In this document: in pieces, positions 13,392-47,834 of the stretch
Numbering within the stretch: position 1 is the first letter of the stretch
Layout: each line of letters opens with the position of its first letter
Source of the DNA: Batillaria attramentaria
Lineage: Eukaryota; Mollusca; Gastropoda; Batillariidae
Reading direction: 5' to 3'
DNA: 64,000 nucleotides
Assembly: GCA_018292915.2 (NCBI GenBank)
Contig: JACVVK020000060.1
Span: 1,721,001-1,785,000, forward strand
Notes under the pieces: model-generated
Database searches by the model: none
What the model was told of the DNA's origin: nothing
The model's input: only the letters and a program-made list of their open reading frames with translations
Translations under genes and position numbers: made by a program

Positions 13392-13628
13392 CTTACGCGT
13401 GCACGTATTTACGTCTGTGTATGTGAAACCCCCTGCCCGAAGGCTTACCGCAAATAACTTTGCTGATTGAAGTGTCTAGACGGGAGGCCTTCGTCCAGAC
13501 GAAGATTAATCAATCAAGAAAAGAAAGCCGTGTCGAAGTGACCCTATACGATTCAATGTCAAGAAAAGAACACACTAGCAGTAAAAGTTTACTTACTGTC
13601 GAACAAGCGTTAGAGAAAACACAACCAT
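7258..13628 (-). CDS. TIGAR: TIGAR-type fructose-2,6-bisphosphatase with a long insert
   Basis: Five exons on the minus strand: 13628-13597, 11578-11541, 11102-10909, 10207-10097 and 8442-7258 (stop 7260-7258). They total 1560 nt, 519 residues, with every junction in phase and GT-AG. It belongs to the histidine phosphatase (phosphoglycerate mutase) superfamily. TIGAR removes the 2-phosphate of fructose-2,6-bisphosphate, lowering glycolytic flux and favouring the pentose phosphate route. The phosphohistidine motif RHGET puts His at residue 11, split across exons 1 and 2 (CA|T). FASDLKRASQT and SRLRER follow, then the acid/base Glu in KFGVFEGR (about residue 94), then the second active-site His in VVSHGG (about residue 445), PNTGVSRF and KPTV near the end. 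Vertebrate TIGAR is about 270 residues. The excess lies in exon 5, roughly residues 145-435: Ser-rich, low-complexity, with a basic SKRPR patch that could be a nuclear signal. The start ATG gives MVVFSLTLVR, matching the family N-terminus. Confidence 0.9.
8680..8892. repeat. Possible dispersed repeat next to a poly-G run
   Basis: In TIGAR intron 4. The text gaagagcgctgagtgctg... followed by agatctgttttgagttctgc and a purine-rich block resembles a repeat also hinted at 17.5-17.8 kb (aaaggtgcgtcttgaggtt...). The similarity was judged by eye and no boundaries or target-site duplication are visible. Confidence 0.3.
8893..8936. repeat. 44-base homopolymer G run
   Basis: An uninterrupted run of 44 G in TIGAR intron 4. 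It could form G-quadruplexes. Runs this long are also typical places for sequencing or assembly error. Confidence 0.9.
8996..9945. mobile_element. Palindromic MITE flanked by TTAA
   Basis: A 950-bp element in TIGAR intron 4, flanked on both sides by TTAA (8992-8995 and 9946-9949). The outer ends are inverted copies (AGATCTAAGCTCCCAAC on the left, its complement on the right). The inverted similarity continues inward for several hundred bases with small indels, through blocks such as GAGCGATGTTGGAC, GCTATGCTACTACCGGTA and CGATAAAACGCGC. The remaining centre is short. There is no transposase. TTAA target duplication is typical of piggyBac and Kolobok families; which one supplied the transposase cannot be decided here. 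Open frames inside are not genes. Confidence 0.85.
13332..13390. repeat. (GA)n(GT)n compound microsatellite
   Basis: A GA run followed directly by a GT run in the first intron of TIGAR, about 200 bp downstream of its first exon. Confidence 0.95.
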
Positions 13629-14168
13629 AATTTCAGTTTTAGAAGAGGCACAGCAATCTGCAGCATTTGGAAGCGACAGACAACTTCCAGACAGCTCAGG
13701 ACCAAGACATGACCAGCCTTATTTTTCCCCTCTGGTACGGGGACGTTGACGCTTGTAATGCTAGCTGTGATTGGTTCTCCAAAAAATCTCATCGAATGGC
13801 TTCGCCCAGCACAACTGCATGCGTCTCGCGATTAATCTCGTAAATGAAAATATTTCCTTAGTTATCTAATCTGTGTTTATGGTGACGTTATTTCGGTTAA
13901 TTTGCAGGAAGGGATTTTTATTTGATTCTGTTTGCAACGTTTCTTGTAAAAAATGGCAGACGATACTTGAAACTGGTCTGTATGTTTTTAACGAGAGTAC
14001 CAGAATTTCGGTGAAAGGTCAAGAACTCGCCCAAACCGACAATTCGTACATCCAACTCGACCCGGAGAAAAATCTAATTTGACCCTGACTGATCGTCGAA
14101 AGACTATTCTAAAAGAGTTTGTTCTTGCCTGGTTCAAAACTTAAAATGGAGATTTAAAACTTGGTTAA

Positions 14169-14580
14169 GAGACTTGTCACCAATGCGAGAGGTCAGGGGT
14201 TCGAGAGACTTGTCACCAATGCGAGAGGTCAGGGGTTCGAGTCCCATTTGGGGCAAAGAATTTTTCCTTCTCGTACGTGGCACCGTTCATTCGGGCCGAT
14301 CGTCGGGGGTTCTCTCCGGGTACTCCGGCTTCCTCCCCCTCTGCTTTGGAAATGTTCAGCCCACCAAATTTGAAAAATAAATGCAATTCTAAATTCCGAA
14401 ATTTAAATAGCTGAGCTGGCCCTTCGCACCACGTGATTGTAATGTGTTTATGTCCAGTGTGTGAGAGAATGCGTGTGATTCACGTGAGCGTGCGTGTTGG
14501 GTTCAGTTCGCGGCGCTTTGAGCCGATTCAGGGTAAAGCGCCTATACAATACTCATTATTATTATTATTATTATTAAATG
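14169..14580 (+). mobile_element. tRNA-derived SINE with duplicated box-B segment
   Basis: The head contains a tRNA-type box B (GGGGTTCGAGTCCC) next to an AATGCGAGAGGTCA block. A 36-bp segment ending at the box-B core is tandemly duplicated (14169-14204 and 14205-14240). The body has a pyrimidine/CCGG-rich section, and the 3' part has GCGCTTTGAGCC...AAAGCGCC, like the tails many animal SINEs share with L2-clade LINEs. It ends in an (ATT)n tail at about 14558-14577. Confidence 0.75.
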
Positions 14581-15058
14581 CTCTCAAAATGCAGTTCAGT
14601 ACTAACTCTCTGATCTTAATTATCCGCCATGATTATTTAGTATCTACTATTTTGAACTTAGTTGTCACTGAAAACTTGATAAACAGTATAGTGTACGAAC
14701 CGAATATTAACCCAGAGAGCATGTATCTATATGCTCTCTGTTTAATCTCTGTCTGCACTGACACAAAACCTTCTCGCTTTCACTAAATTAGGCCTTAATT
14801 AACAGCCGCGGCCTTTGAATGTGTTCTCACCCAGCAGGTCAGCCAAGTAGACTAAGACCAGAGACATAAACTAATTTACGCGGGCCAGCATAATCGACAC
14901 TGATCGAGCACTGACTGACTGACTGACTGACTGACAGCACAGCCATATATCAGTATGCGAAAACTGAAAATGGACGGTTTTATCTGGATAAATATTTATA
15001 TTATTAAAATGGCAGAATGTTATTAATGCAGTGTATTTATATTGACTTATCATGTCAA

Positions 15059-15168
15059 CACGAAACCATCTAATCATTTGGGTGAGTTGTACGTCCAAGT
15101 CGAGTGTTTCATACACGAAACCATCTAATCATTTGGGTGAGTTGTACGTCCACTCCAAGTTGAGTGTT
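15059..15168. repeat. Two tandem copies of a 55-bp unit
   Basis: The unit starting cacgaaaccatctaatc occurs at 15059 and again at 15114 with a small insertion near its end. It opens the repeat-rich part of the intergenic region. Confidence 0.85.
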
Positions 15169-15235
15169 TCGTTCAGTCAGTGGGGCGACTTGACAGTCGT
15201 CCATCAAGAGGAGACAACTGTGAGGATGCTTACCA

Positions 15236-15410
15236 GTCAACTCGGCCTACTGCCAACTCGACCCACTACTAACTCGGACCACCTCATAGTCAGCTCGGAC
15301 CATGGCCATGGTCAGCTCGGCCCAAGGCCGCAGCCAACTCGGACCAAGGCCATGGTCAGCTCGGCCCAAGGCCGCAGCCAACTCGGACCAAGTGCAAAGT
15401 CAACTCAGGT
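15236..15410. repeat. AACTCGG-rich array containing a 44-bp tandem repeat
   Basis: A run of motifs of the form CAACTCGGNCC or CAGCTCGGNCC. It includes a 44-bp unit starting catggtcagctcgg at 15307 and again at 15351. The same motif occurs inverted (GGCCGAGTT) at about 18383-18432. Confidence 0.8.
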
Positions 15411-16164
15411 AAACCACCGGAAACCATAACCAACTTCGTCCCCCCCCCCCTTCCCGTGTACCTTCTCAGTCCCTTGTAGTATATTGATCTAGCTGAGCTG
15501 AGATCAGTCAGCATATCTTACCGCTAACAATGGTCAAAACAGCAAAACTCATGTGAGTGAACAATGGCTCTTGCAGGATTACTGTGACAAAAACGGCAGA
15601 CAGACTGAGAGGACACGTCCGCACTCAGTCACCAAGCGAAGTCCGAACACAAGGAGCAGGTGGGTAACTCAGTCTCGGCAATTCTGGAACTGGCCCAAGG
15701 CAAAGGATAGGTGTCCGGGGTCGCGCGACCCTTCAGTTGTCAGTTCCAGTCAATGTAAAATTTTTCGAAAACTCAGCCGTACGGAACATGTCCGAAAAAA
15801 AGTTTTCACTGTTGCCGGCGTGCCTGACACTTCTTAAGATTGAACGTGGCAGTGTTTTCGGTTTAGATCAGGAATCAGTAACTGACCGGCCGGGATCCCA
15901 CCCCAGTCGGAGGGATAGGGGCGAACTCAGTGGTAGTTGGCGCGGCCGCGCTGTATGTGAGTTTCGCTCACGATTTGCGTTGTCAGTTGTCGCCAGACTA
16001 CGATAGATAGATACACTGATTTGACACATTGGAGAGAAACTGTTGTCTGCTTCAGTCAGTTTTTGCAAGCTGGGCAGGGATGTGCTTATTCACGGCGGTG
16101 ACTGTCAAGCTGAACTTGAAAACACAGAGTTCTCAGTCAGTCAGTGTAATTTTACTGGAGGCTG

Positions 16165-16555
16165 ACACTGATCACCGAGCCCGTCCGCCAGCAGTCAGTG
16201 ACACTGAATCAGTGGCGAGTCCGTCCGCCAGCAGTTAGTGACACTGAATCAGTGGCGAGTCCGTCCGCCAGCAGTCAGTGACACTGAATCAGTGGCGAGT
16301 CCGTCCGCCAGCACTGAGTCAGTGACACTGAATCAGTGGCGAGTCCGTCCGCCAGCAGTGAGTCAGTGACACTGAATCAGTGGCGAGTCCGTCCGCCACT
16401 GAGCAGTCAGTGACACTGAATCAGTGGCGAGTCCGTCCGCCAGCAGTCAGTGACACTGAATCAGTGGCGAGTCCGTCCGCCACTGAGCAGTCAGTGACAC
16501 TGAATCAGTGGCGAGTCCGTCCGCCAGCAGTCAGTGACACTGAATCAGTGGCGAT
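16165..16555. repeat. 40-bp minisatellite, about nine copies
   Basis: The unit is about 40 bp. It includes GTCCGCCAGCAGTCAGTGAC followed by ACTGAATCAGTGGCGAGTCC. Nine copies of CACTGAATCAGTGGCGA can be counted, some with insertions that create TGAGTCA. The array lies 2.2-2.5 kb upstream of the CEP162 start codon. Confidence 0.9.
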
Positions 16556-16889
16556 CGTTCAGTTTGCGTCACTCACTGAGTCGCTCTGTCTCGTATCAGT
16601 CACAGCCGTTTTCATCCCAAACCGAACATAAACACCGAATCAAACACGACCAACAACAAAACGGCAAACACTGCAACACTGATACTGAACTCAGTTCAGT
16701 GACGCACTAATGATCCGGCAGTACACTGCAGTCCGTCTGCGGCTACGGTAACTTGATCACAGTGGTTTTTCTCAGCATTGTTAGCTGCAACTATCTCAAC
16801 AAAAACCCACAAACAGGGTGTTAAAAAAAATTATCAACTCTGTTTCAGTACAGAGTTTTGTGTGATTAGCAAAAGCAGACAAAACTGCA

Positions 16890-17215
16890 TTTTTTTTTTC
16901 CGCGACAAAACTTTTTTTTCGCGAAAAAAAGTCAGTTTCAGTTGTTGTGGAAAAAACGGCACAATTTCTATTCGCCCCAAAACCGGCAATTTCCTTTTTC
17001 GTGAACTGAAAAAAATAATGCCACCGAATTTTCGCGAAAAAAGTTTGTTTTCCGAAAAAACTGACCCTTTTTTTTCACGAATACCTGTTTTTGCGTGCAA
17101 AAACAAGTTTTCACAAAAAAGTCCATTTTACTGCAGAAAATGTTTATTTCGCGAAAAAAGTAAAGGCATTTTTTTCGCGAAAAAGCAGTCGCCAGTTTTT
17201 ACGCGAAAAAACAAA
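16890..17215. repeat. Cluster of TTTCGCGAAA-type palindromes
   Basis: Within about 300 bp there are four TTTCGCGAAA palindromes (centres near 16921, 17035, 17151 and 17178) and two near-variants (CCGCGACAAAA near 16901, ACGCGAAAAA near 17205), set in A/T homopolymer runs. They resemble E2F-type sites in form, but may simply be a degenerate AT-rich tandem repeat. Confidence 0.6.
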
Positions 17216-17365
17216 CAAACAAAAAACTGAGAAAAAAAAACAACAAAAAAACAGACAAATATGGGGCGCCGTTTGCAATCAGAAAACCGGCGGCACTCCG
17301 CAACTGAATTTGGCCCGCTCAAGCTCACTGAATGAATACAACATACTGTTCTGGTCACACCCATC

Positions 17366-17371
17366 CTCTCT

Positions 17372-17428
<57 letters not shown>
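17366..17428. repeat. (CT)n microsatellite
   Basis: A pure CT run of about 60 bases upstream of CEP162. Confidence 0.95.
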
Positions 17429-17430
<2 letters not shown>

Positions 17431-17436
17431 GTACGG

Positions 17437-17444
17437 TCAACGTG

Positions 17445-17476
<32 letters not shown>

Positions 17477-17870
17477 GGCCGGGCCATTTGTATAGTGCTA
17501 CGAAAAAACTTACATGCAGTAAGCATGCTCACGGCGCCTTTGGGGTCGGGGGAAAAAAACTGAAGGAGAGAGAGAGGACTCGGAATTAGAACTGAGAGAA
17601 AAGGTGCGTCTTGAGGTTCCGCTTGACGGTCATCATCGTCAGTGACTGACGCAGAACTGACCTGACTTGAGGTGAGCTGGCAAGTTGTTCCAGGGGCAAG
17701 GGGCTGCACTCTTGAAAGCCCATGCACCAGAGCGTTTCTTGTTTGTGTTGTCATAGTAACCTGGGAGGGCAAGTCTAGACTGGGCAGAAGATCTTAGGCT
17801 GCGTCAGTGAAGGTCTATGGAGTGGTCAGTAATGAGCTGAGCCAGTGTGTACCGGCTGTGCGTCGCCATG
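17437..17870 (-). mobile_element. Possible SINE/LINE tail with (ATC)n end
   Basis: Read on the minus strand, an AT-rich region with AGCATGCTTACTGCATGTAA and GCACTATACAAATGGCCCGG runs into (ATC)n (17446-17474 on plus), an architecture common to tails of animal short retroposons. The inner part (ggcaagttgttccagggg, ctcttgaaagccc) resembles a dispersed repeat, but no tRNA head or target duplication was found. Confidence 0.4.
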
Positions 17871-18676
17871 TTGCCTAATCAAGTGGAGCGACGCCGGTCC
17901 GCAGAGTCACCCCCACGCCCACCGTACCGGCACACACACACACGCACACACCGGCTAACGCCGGCACACGCCGTGACACGATGAGCACACATCAGTGGTA
18001 GAAAGACAACACATGATCATCATGTTGGGGGGGGGGGGAGAGGCTGAGTCAGTGGCTGCGTGGCTCCACTTATATACTGAACTAAGCGGCATTTCAGTCA
18101 CGATCACTGCAGACCGGCCATGAGACACTGACTCGGTTCAACTTGGCTGAGTTTCACAACTCGACTGAATAATTTCATTTGTTTGAAGTCACGTTTGACG
18201 TTTGGCAAGAGCCTGAGCCGGAGAGGGTGGGGGAAGGGTTTTGGCTGGCATTTGTCGGGGGGTGGGGTAGGGGTGTGCGTGTGGGGAGGGCGGGGGGGGG
18301 GGGGGCTACAAATATAGACGTCTTTCACGCCAGCGGAGCTGGGCTGAGTTGGTGTTGTGCCTGTGCAGATCTGACTGCCACCTTGGCCGAGTTGTTAGGC
18401 CGAGTTTGAATTGGGCCGAGTTGACGTGATACCTTGAGGATAACGACGTGCTACGACGAGTTTGGCTTGGAAACCAAGATGATGCTCAGTGATAAAGCCA
18501 CATTATCCTTTGCGTAAATATGGCATGAACAGTAGCTTCTTCAGTTATTCTCACTGTTGTTGCGAGTATTACCAGTATTCTGGTTTTGCGTGTTGTCTTC
18601 ATAAACTATTCGACTTTTGATCGGAAGTCCACTGCAGAAGCCCGCGCTATTGGAAAAAGACTGCGACACCAAAAAG

Positions 18677-18697
18677 ATGCCTGGTCCCAGTACTTAA
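18677..18697 (+). promoter_or_regulatory. Possible short upstream ORF before CEP162
   Basis: A six-codon ATG...TAA frame ends about 20 nt before the CEP162 ATG at 18718. If the transcript starts upstream of it, it could reduce initiation at the main start. The transcription start is unknown. Confidence 0.25.
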
Positions 18698-18717
18698 TAA
18701 ATTTGTAAGCCACGAAA

Positions 18718-44928
<26,211 letters not shown>

Positions 44929-45985
44929 GGCATAGAGGAAGGAAAGAAAAAAATGCAACCCTGAACAGAGATTCAGTAGTTACCACTCACCCCTTTTGTT
45001 TCTTCCCTTCAAATCCCAGGTCAGATTTTTTTTTTTTTAAAAATAATAATCTGAAGGGAAAGAAATTACTGATCTGCATTGTATCTCTGCTGGCTCCAGA
45101 AAACAGGTCAGACTTCTGTTCACCAGTAGCAACAACCATGTCTGTTCCCATGTGATAATTAGTAGTGTTTTGGACAGAGTGAGTGAAAGCTCAAGTCTCC
45201 TTGAAGTACTGTGGTGTACTGAAGTTGACGTGCCTGTGCTGGACAGTTACATGTATTACACTGAAGGCATCACCTGATATTGAAAGAGGCAGCATGTATT
45301 CTTTTTATCACGTACATAGAGGCAGCGAGTCACGCAAGTGTCCTTATAGCCACAGCAAGCAGCAGTGAAGCTGTGACGGACTTTGATGTTGTCAGAAGGT
45401 ATGACCAATTTTGTTTCCGTCCATGTCCTCAATAGGTACAATGTTCAGCATAGCTGTGCTGTTCTGGGTATAAGTAGTGTGTGTGTTGGTGAGTGTGTGT
45501 GAGAGAGAGAGAGAGGTTATTTATTTCTTCTGTATCAAAAAGAGATTTTATTTATTTGCTCTTTGGGCTGTATCCTCAGGTGGAGGTGATCAATCCTTCA
45601 TCTTAGACAGGATTGTAACAGCATATCTTGCACCTATCCTACAACACATTTATTTTCATAGGGTAATCAAAAACCACATGTACCAGGTATTGTAGTATGT
45701 CAGCTGCCTCAACAGTTTCAGGGACTCCACTTGTCTGTGATATTGATTATTCCCCCAGTCAGAGAATGGGGATGCTCATACATGTACTTCAGTCATGTCC
45801 TATGTCCATCGATGCTACAGTTTTGGGGGCCTATCACTAAACTTTACCTTCAGTTACAAGTGCTTCATACCTGTGTTGTGCTTACAAGTGTGTTAGAGTG
45901 CTGGTGTGGATGTTGGTGTATGTATTTATGTATTTGAGGTATTGATTAGTTGTATGTATAAAATAAAATAAAAACACAACAGGAC
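44929..45985 (+). other. CEP162 3' UTR
   Basis: The stretch from the CEP162 stop codon (44926-44928) to two overlapping AATAAA hexamers at 45962-45972. It contains a GA run near 45500 and no other recognisable feature. The exact cleavage point is inferred. Confidence 0.65.
45962..45972 (+). terminator. CEP162 poly(A) signal (two overlapping AATAAA)
   Basis: AATAAA occurs at 45962-45967 and again at 45967-45972, about 1.03 kb after the stop codon. Cleavage would be expected roughly 10-30 nt downstream. Confidence 0.7.
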
Positions 45986-46005
45986 AAACACCAATGATCA
46001 GTTGC

Positions 46006-46011
46006 TTTATT
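46006..46011 (-). terminator. Distal poly(A) signal for CEP126
   Basis: AATAAA on minus (tttatt on plus), only about 35 nt from the plus-strand CEP162 signals. It is the last minus-strand hexamer before the CEP162 coding end. Confidence 0.5.
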
Positions 46012-47078
46012 TCACTTCCTGGATCAACTTTTATATGACTACACTATTTCGCATCAATTTGATTTACCCTTGCTCTCCCCCCCCCCCCCCCCCCCCAGAA
46101 AATAAAATCCTGTTTTAAAGAGCACTTTCAAAAGCCCCCTTAACATTCCCAACTCCCACAATATTCCCTTTACCATCATTCCATCAATATAATTAGCCCA
46201 ACCCAGAACACCCCCCCCCCCCCCCCCAAACAAAACAAAAAAAATTTACACTGTTACTGTTAGAATATCTGATCCAAAGGGTGGAAACTGTACATACAGT
46301 GTACATATATATCTTTGAAAAATAATAAAGCAGGTTGAGACAGAAACCCGATTCTCATATCTAACCCTAACATGACTGGCTGCTGCAAAGACTGGATGGA
46401 TCACAGTATATTATTTAAAAAAGAACTTGCACTGTACAAGCCTCAGCACCTTATCCCTTCACTCACTCACTGTCCAGACTGATGTCATACAGTCCTGCAA
46501 AAGGCACAGAAGAACAAAACGGCGACCTCAACACTATCCATAACTGCCCTTTGTGGAATAGACACGGATACAAATCGTACTTGGAAATAACCGACATGAA
46601 AACAAAAAAACTTAATCACAGAAATTCAAGACACACTTTTCAACTTCACAAGACAATGACTGCTGAAGAAGCAAGGCAGTACAGGTCGGGTGAAATTTTA
46701 CACCACCAAAGATGTGAAACTGACCACTACAGTATTTCAACAATGGTCAGTGAAAAAAAAGCACAGACTGAAGTTGTGAAATCATTTTCCACGTCCGGTT
46801 TTGCCTCAAAGCTGACCTGTGATCACATTTATCGTCCTTGCTGGCGACCTTTCCTTTGAAGTGAGCTGTGGTTTGTTTTAGAGCAGACCACCCTGATTTA
46901 TTCCACCCTGATGTTTGAATGACGTGGAATGTAGTTTGCTTGAAAAGGAGAGCACCTGTGTGGAATTTTCGGACCAGTGTAGCTACTGTCAACAATTGCA
47001 CTGCACATGGCATTACATAACTTTGATGTGGGAGAGAATACCAAAACTCAAGGTGCAAAACTTCATGTCCAGTGAAGA

Positions 47079-47834
47079 CAGGCATGCTACTCCCAAAAAA
47101 GAGTTTTCACTGAAAATCTGGCTGCGCCAAATAATCGAGCCGGCGTAGCCGGCGAGTCTGCTAGGGGGGTCCGGGGGCATGCCCCCCCGGAAAATTTTTG
47201 AAAAAATCGTTAAAATCTGTGCAATCTGGCGCATTCTGAGTACTTTTTCCAGGATAAAAAAAAATAGTTTACTACGAAGAAATATATGTTTCATTGTACT
47301 TCAATTTCCCTTTGTCGTCTTTCACTTCAAACGATCGGCTCTGCCAATCCCACCTCCATTTGTTTTTCAGCCCTTTGTCCCAGTCACCAGCTTTGTTTCG
47401 TTCCACTATGTCGCTTCGAAACATCGCGACTGATGGCTTTCACGGGATCTACAAGCACTGGATAGATTCACAAAACCTGAAAGGCCCTTCACAGATATTC
47501 GATTCACACAAGTTTTGCCTAAATGGCATGCGGTATGCCTAAATGGCGGCAAAACCCGAAGAAGAAATGGTTCGCGTAGTTTCATTGGACGGAAACGGCA
47601 ATCGGCGGCCAATCAGCAAGCAGCTTTGTCCAATGTACCGGAAGAGGCTAAAATGGGAGAAGTAGCAGACGATTTTTTCGCTCGCAGAACTCGGATCACG
47701 GAAAGCAATCCTGGAATTCAATCGGACCCGGATTTTTTTTACTTTACGGATTTTCTCAGACTTCACGGAAATTACAATTTTCAAATTTTCATTTTCGCGG
47801 ATTTCCGCGAATTCACGGAAGAGTAGCATGCCTG
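47079..47834. mobile_element. 756-bp non-autonomous DNA transposon with 5-bp TSD
   Basis: Terminal inverted repeats are CAGGCATGCTACTC (47079-47092) and GAGTAGCATGCCTG (47821-47834), each flanked by GAAGA (47074-47078 and 47835-47839). Near the left end is a GC-rich hairpin-like block (GGTCCGGGGGCATGCCCCCC), and near the right end TTTCGCGGATTTCCGCGAA. There is no transposase. The superfamily is unresolved. A related block occurs in the element at 58240-59769. Confidence 0.8.

Larger units (their letters stand above)
13629..18717. other. Divergent intergenic region between TIGAR and CEP162
   Basis: About 5.1 kb separates the two start codons, which point away from each other. Promoters and 5' UTRs of both genes must lie here, but no TATA box or initiator could be assigned. 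The space is mostly repeats: a SINE, tandem duplications, a 40-bp minisatellite, CGCG palindromes, CT and ATG microsatellites and several G-rich runs. I found no protein-coding exon in it. Confidence 0.6.

Noticed and set aside
16380..16631. A frame with repeated SVTLNQWRVRPPA peptide
   Set aside because: The repetition is the 40-bp minisatellite with insertions. No splice context or homology supports it.
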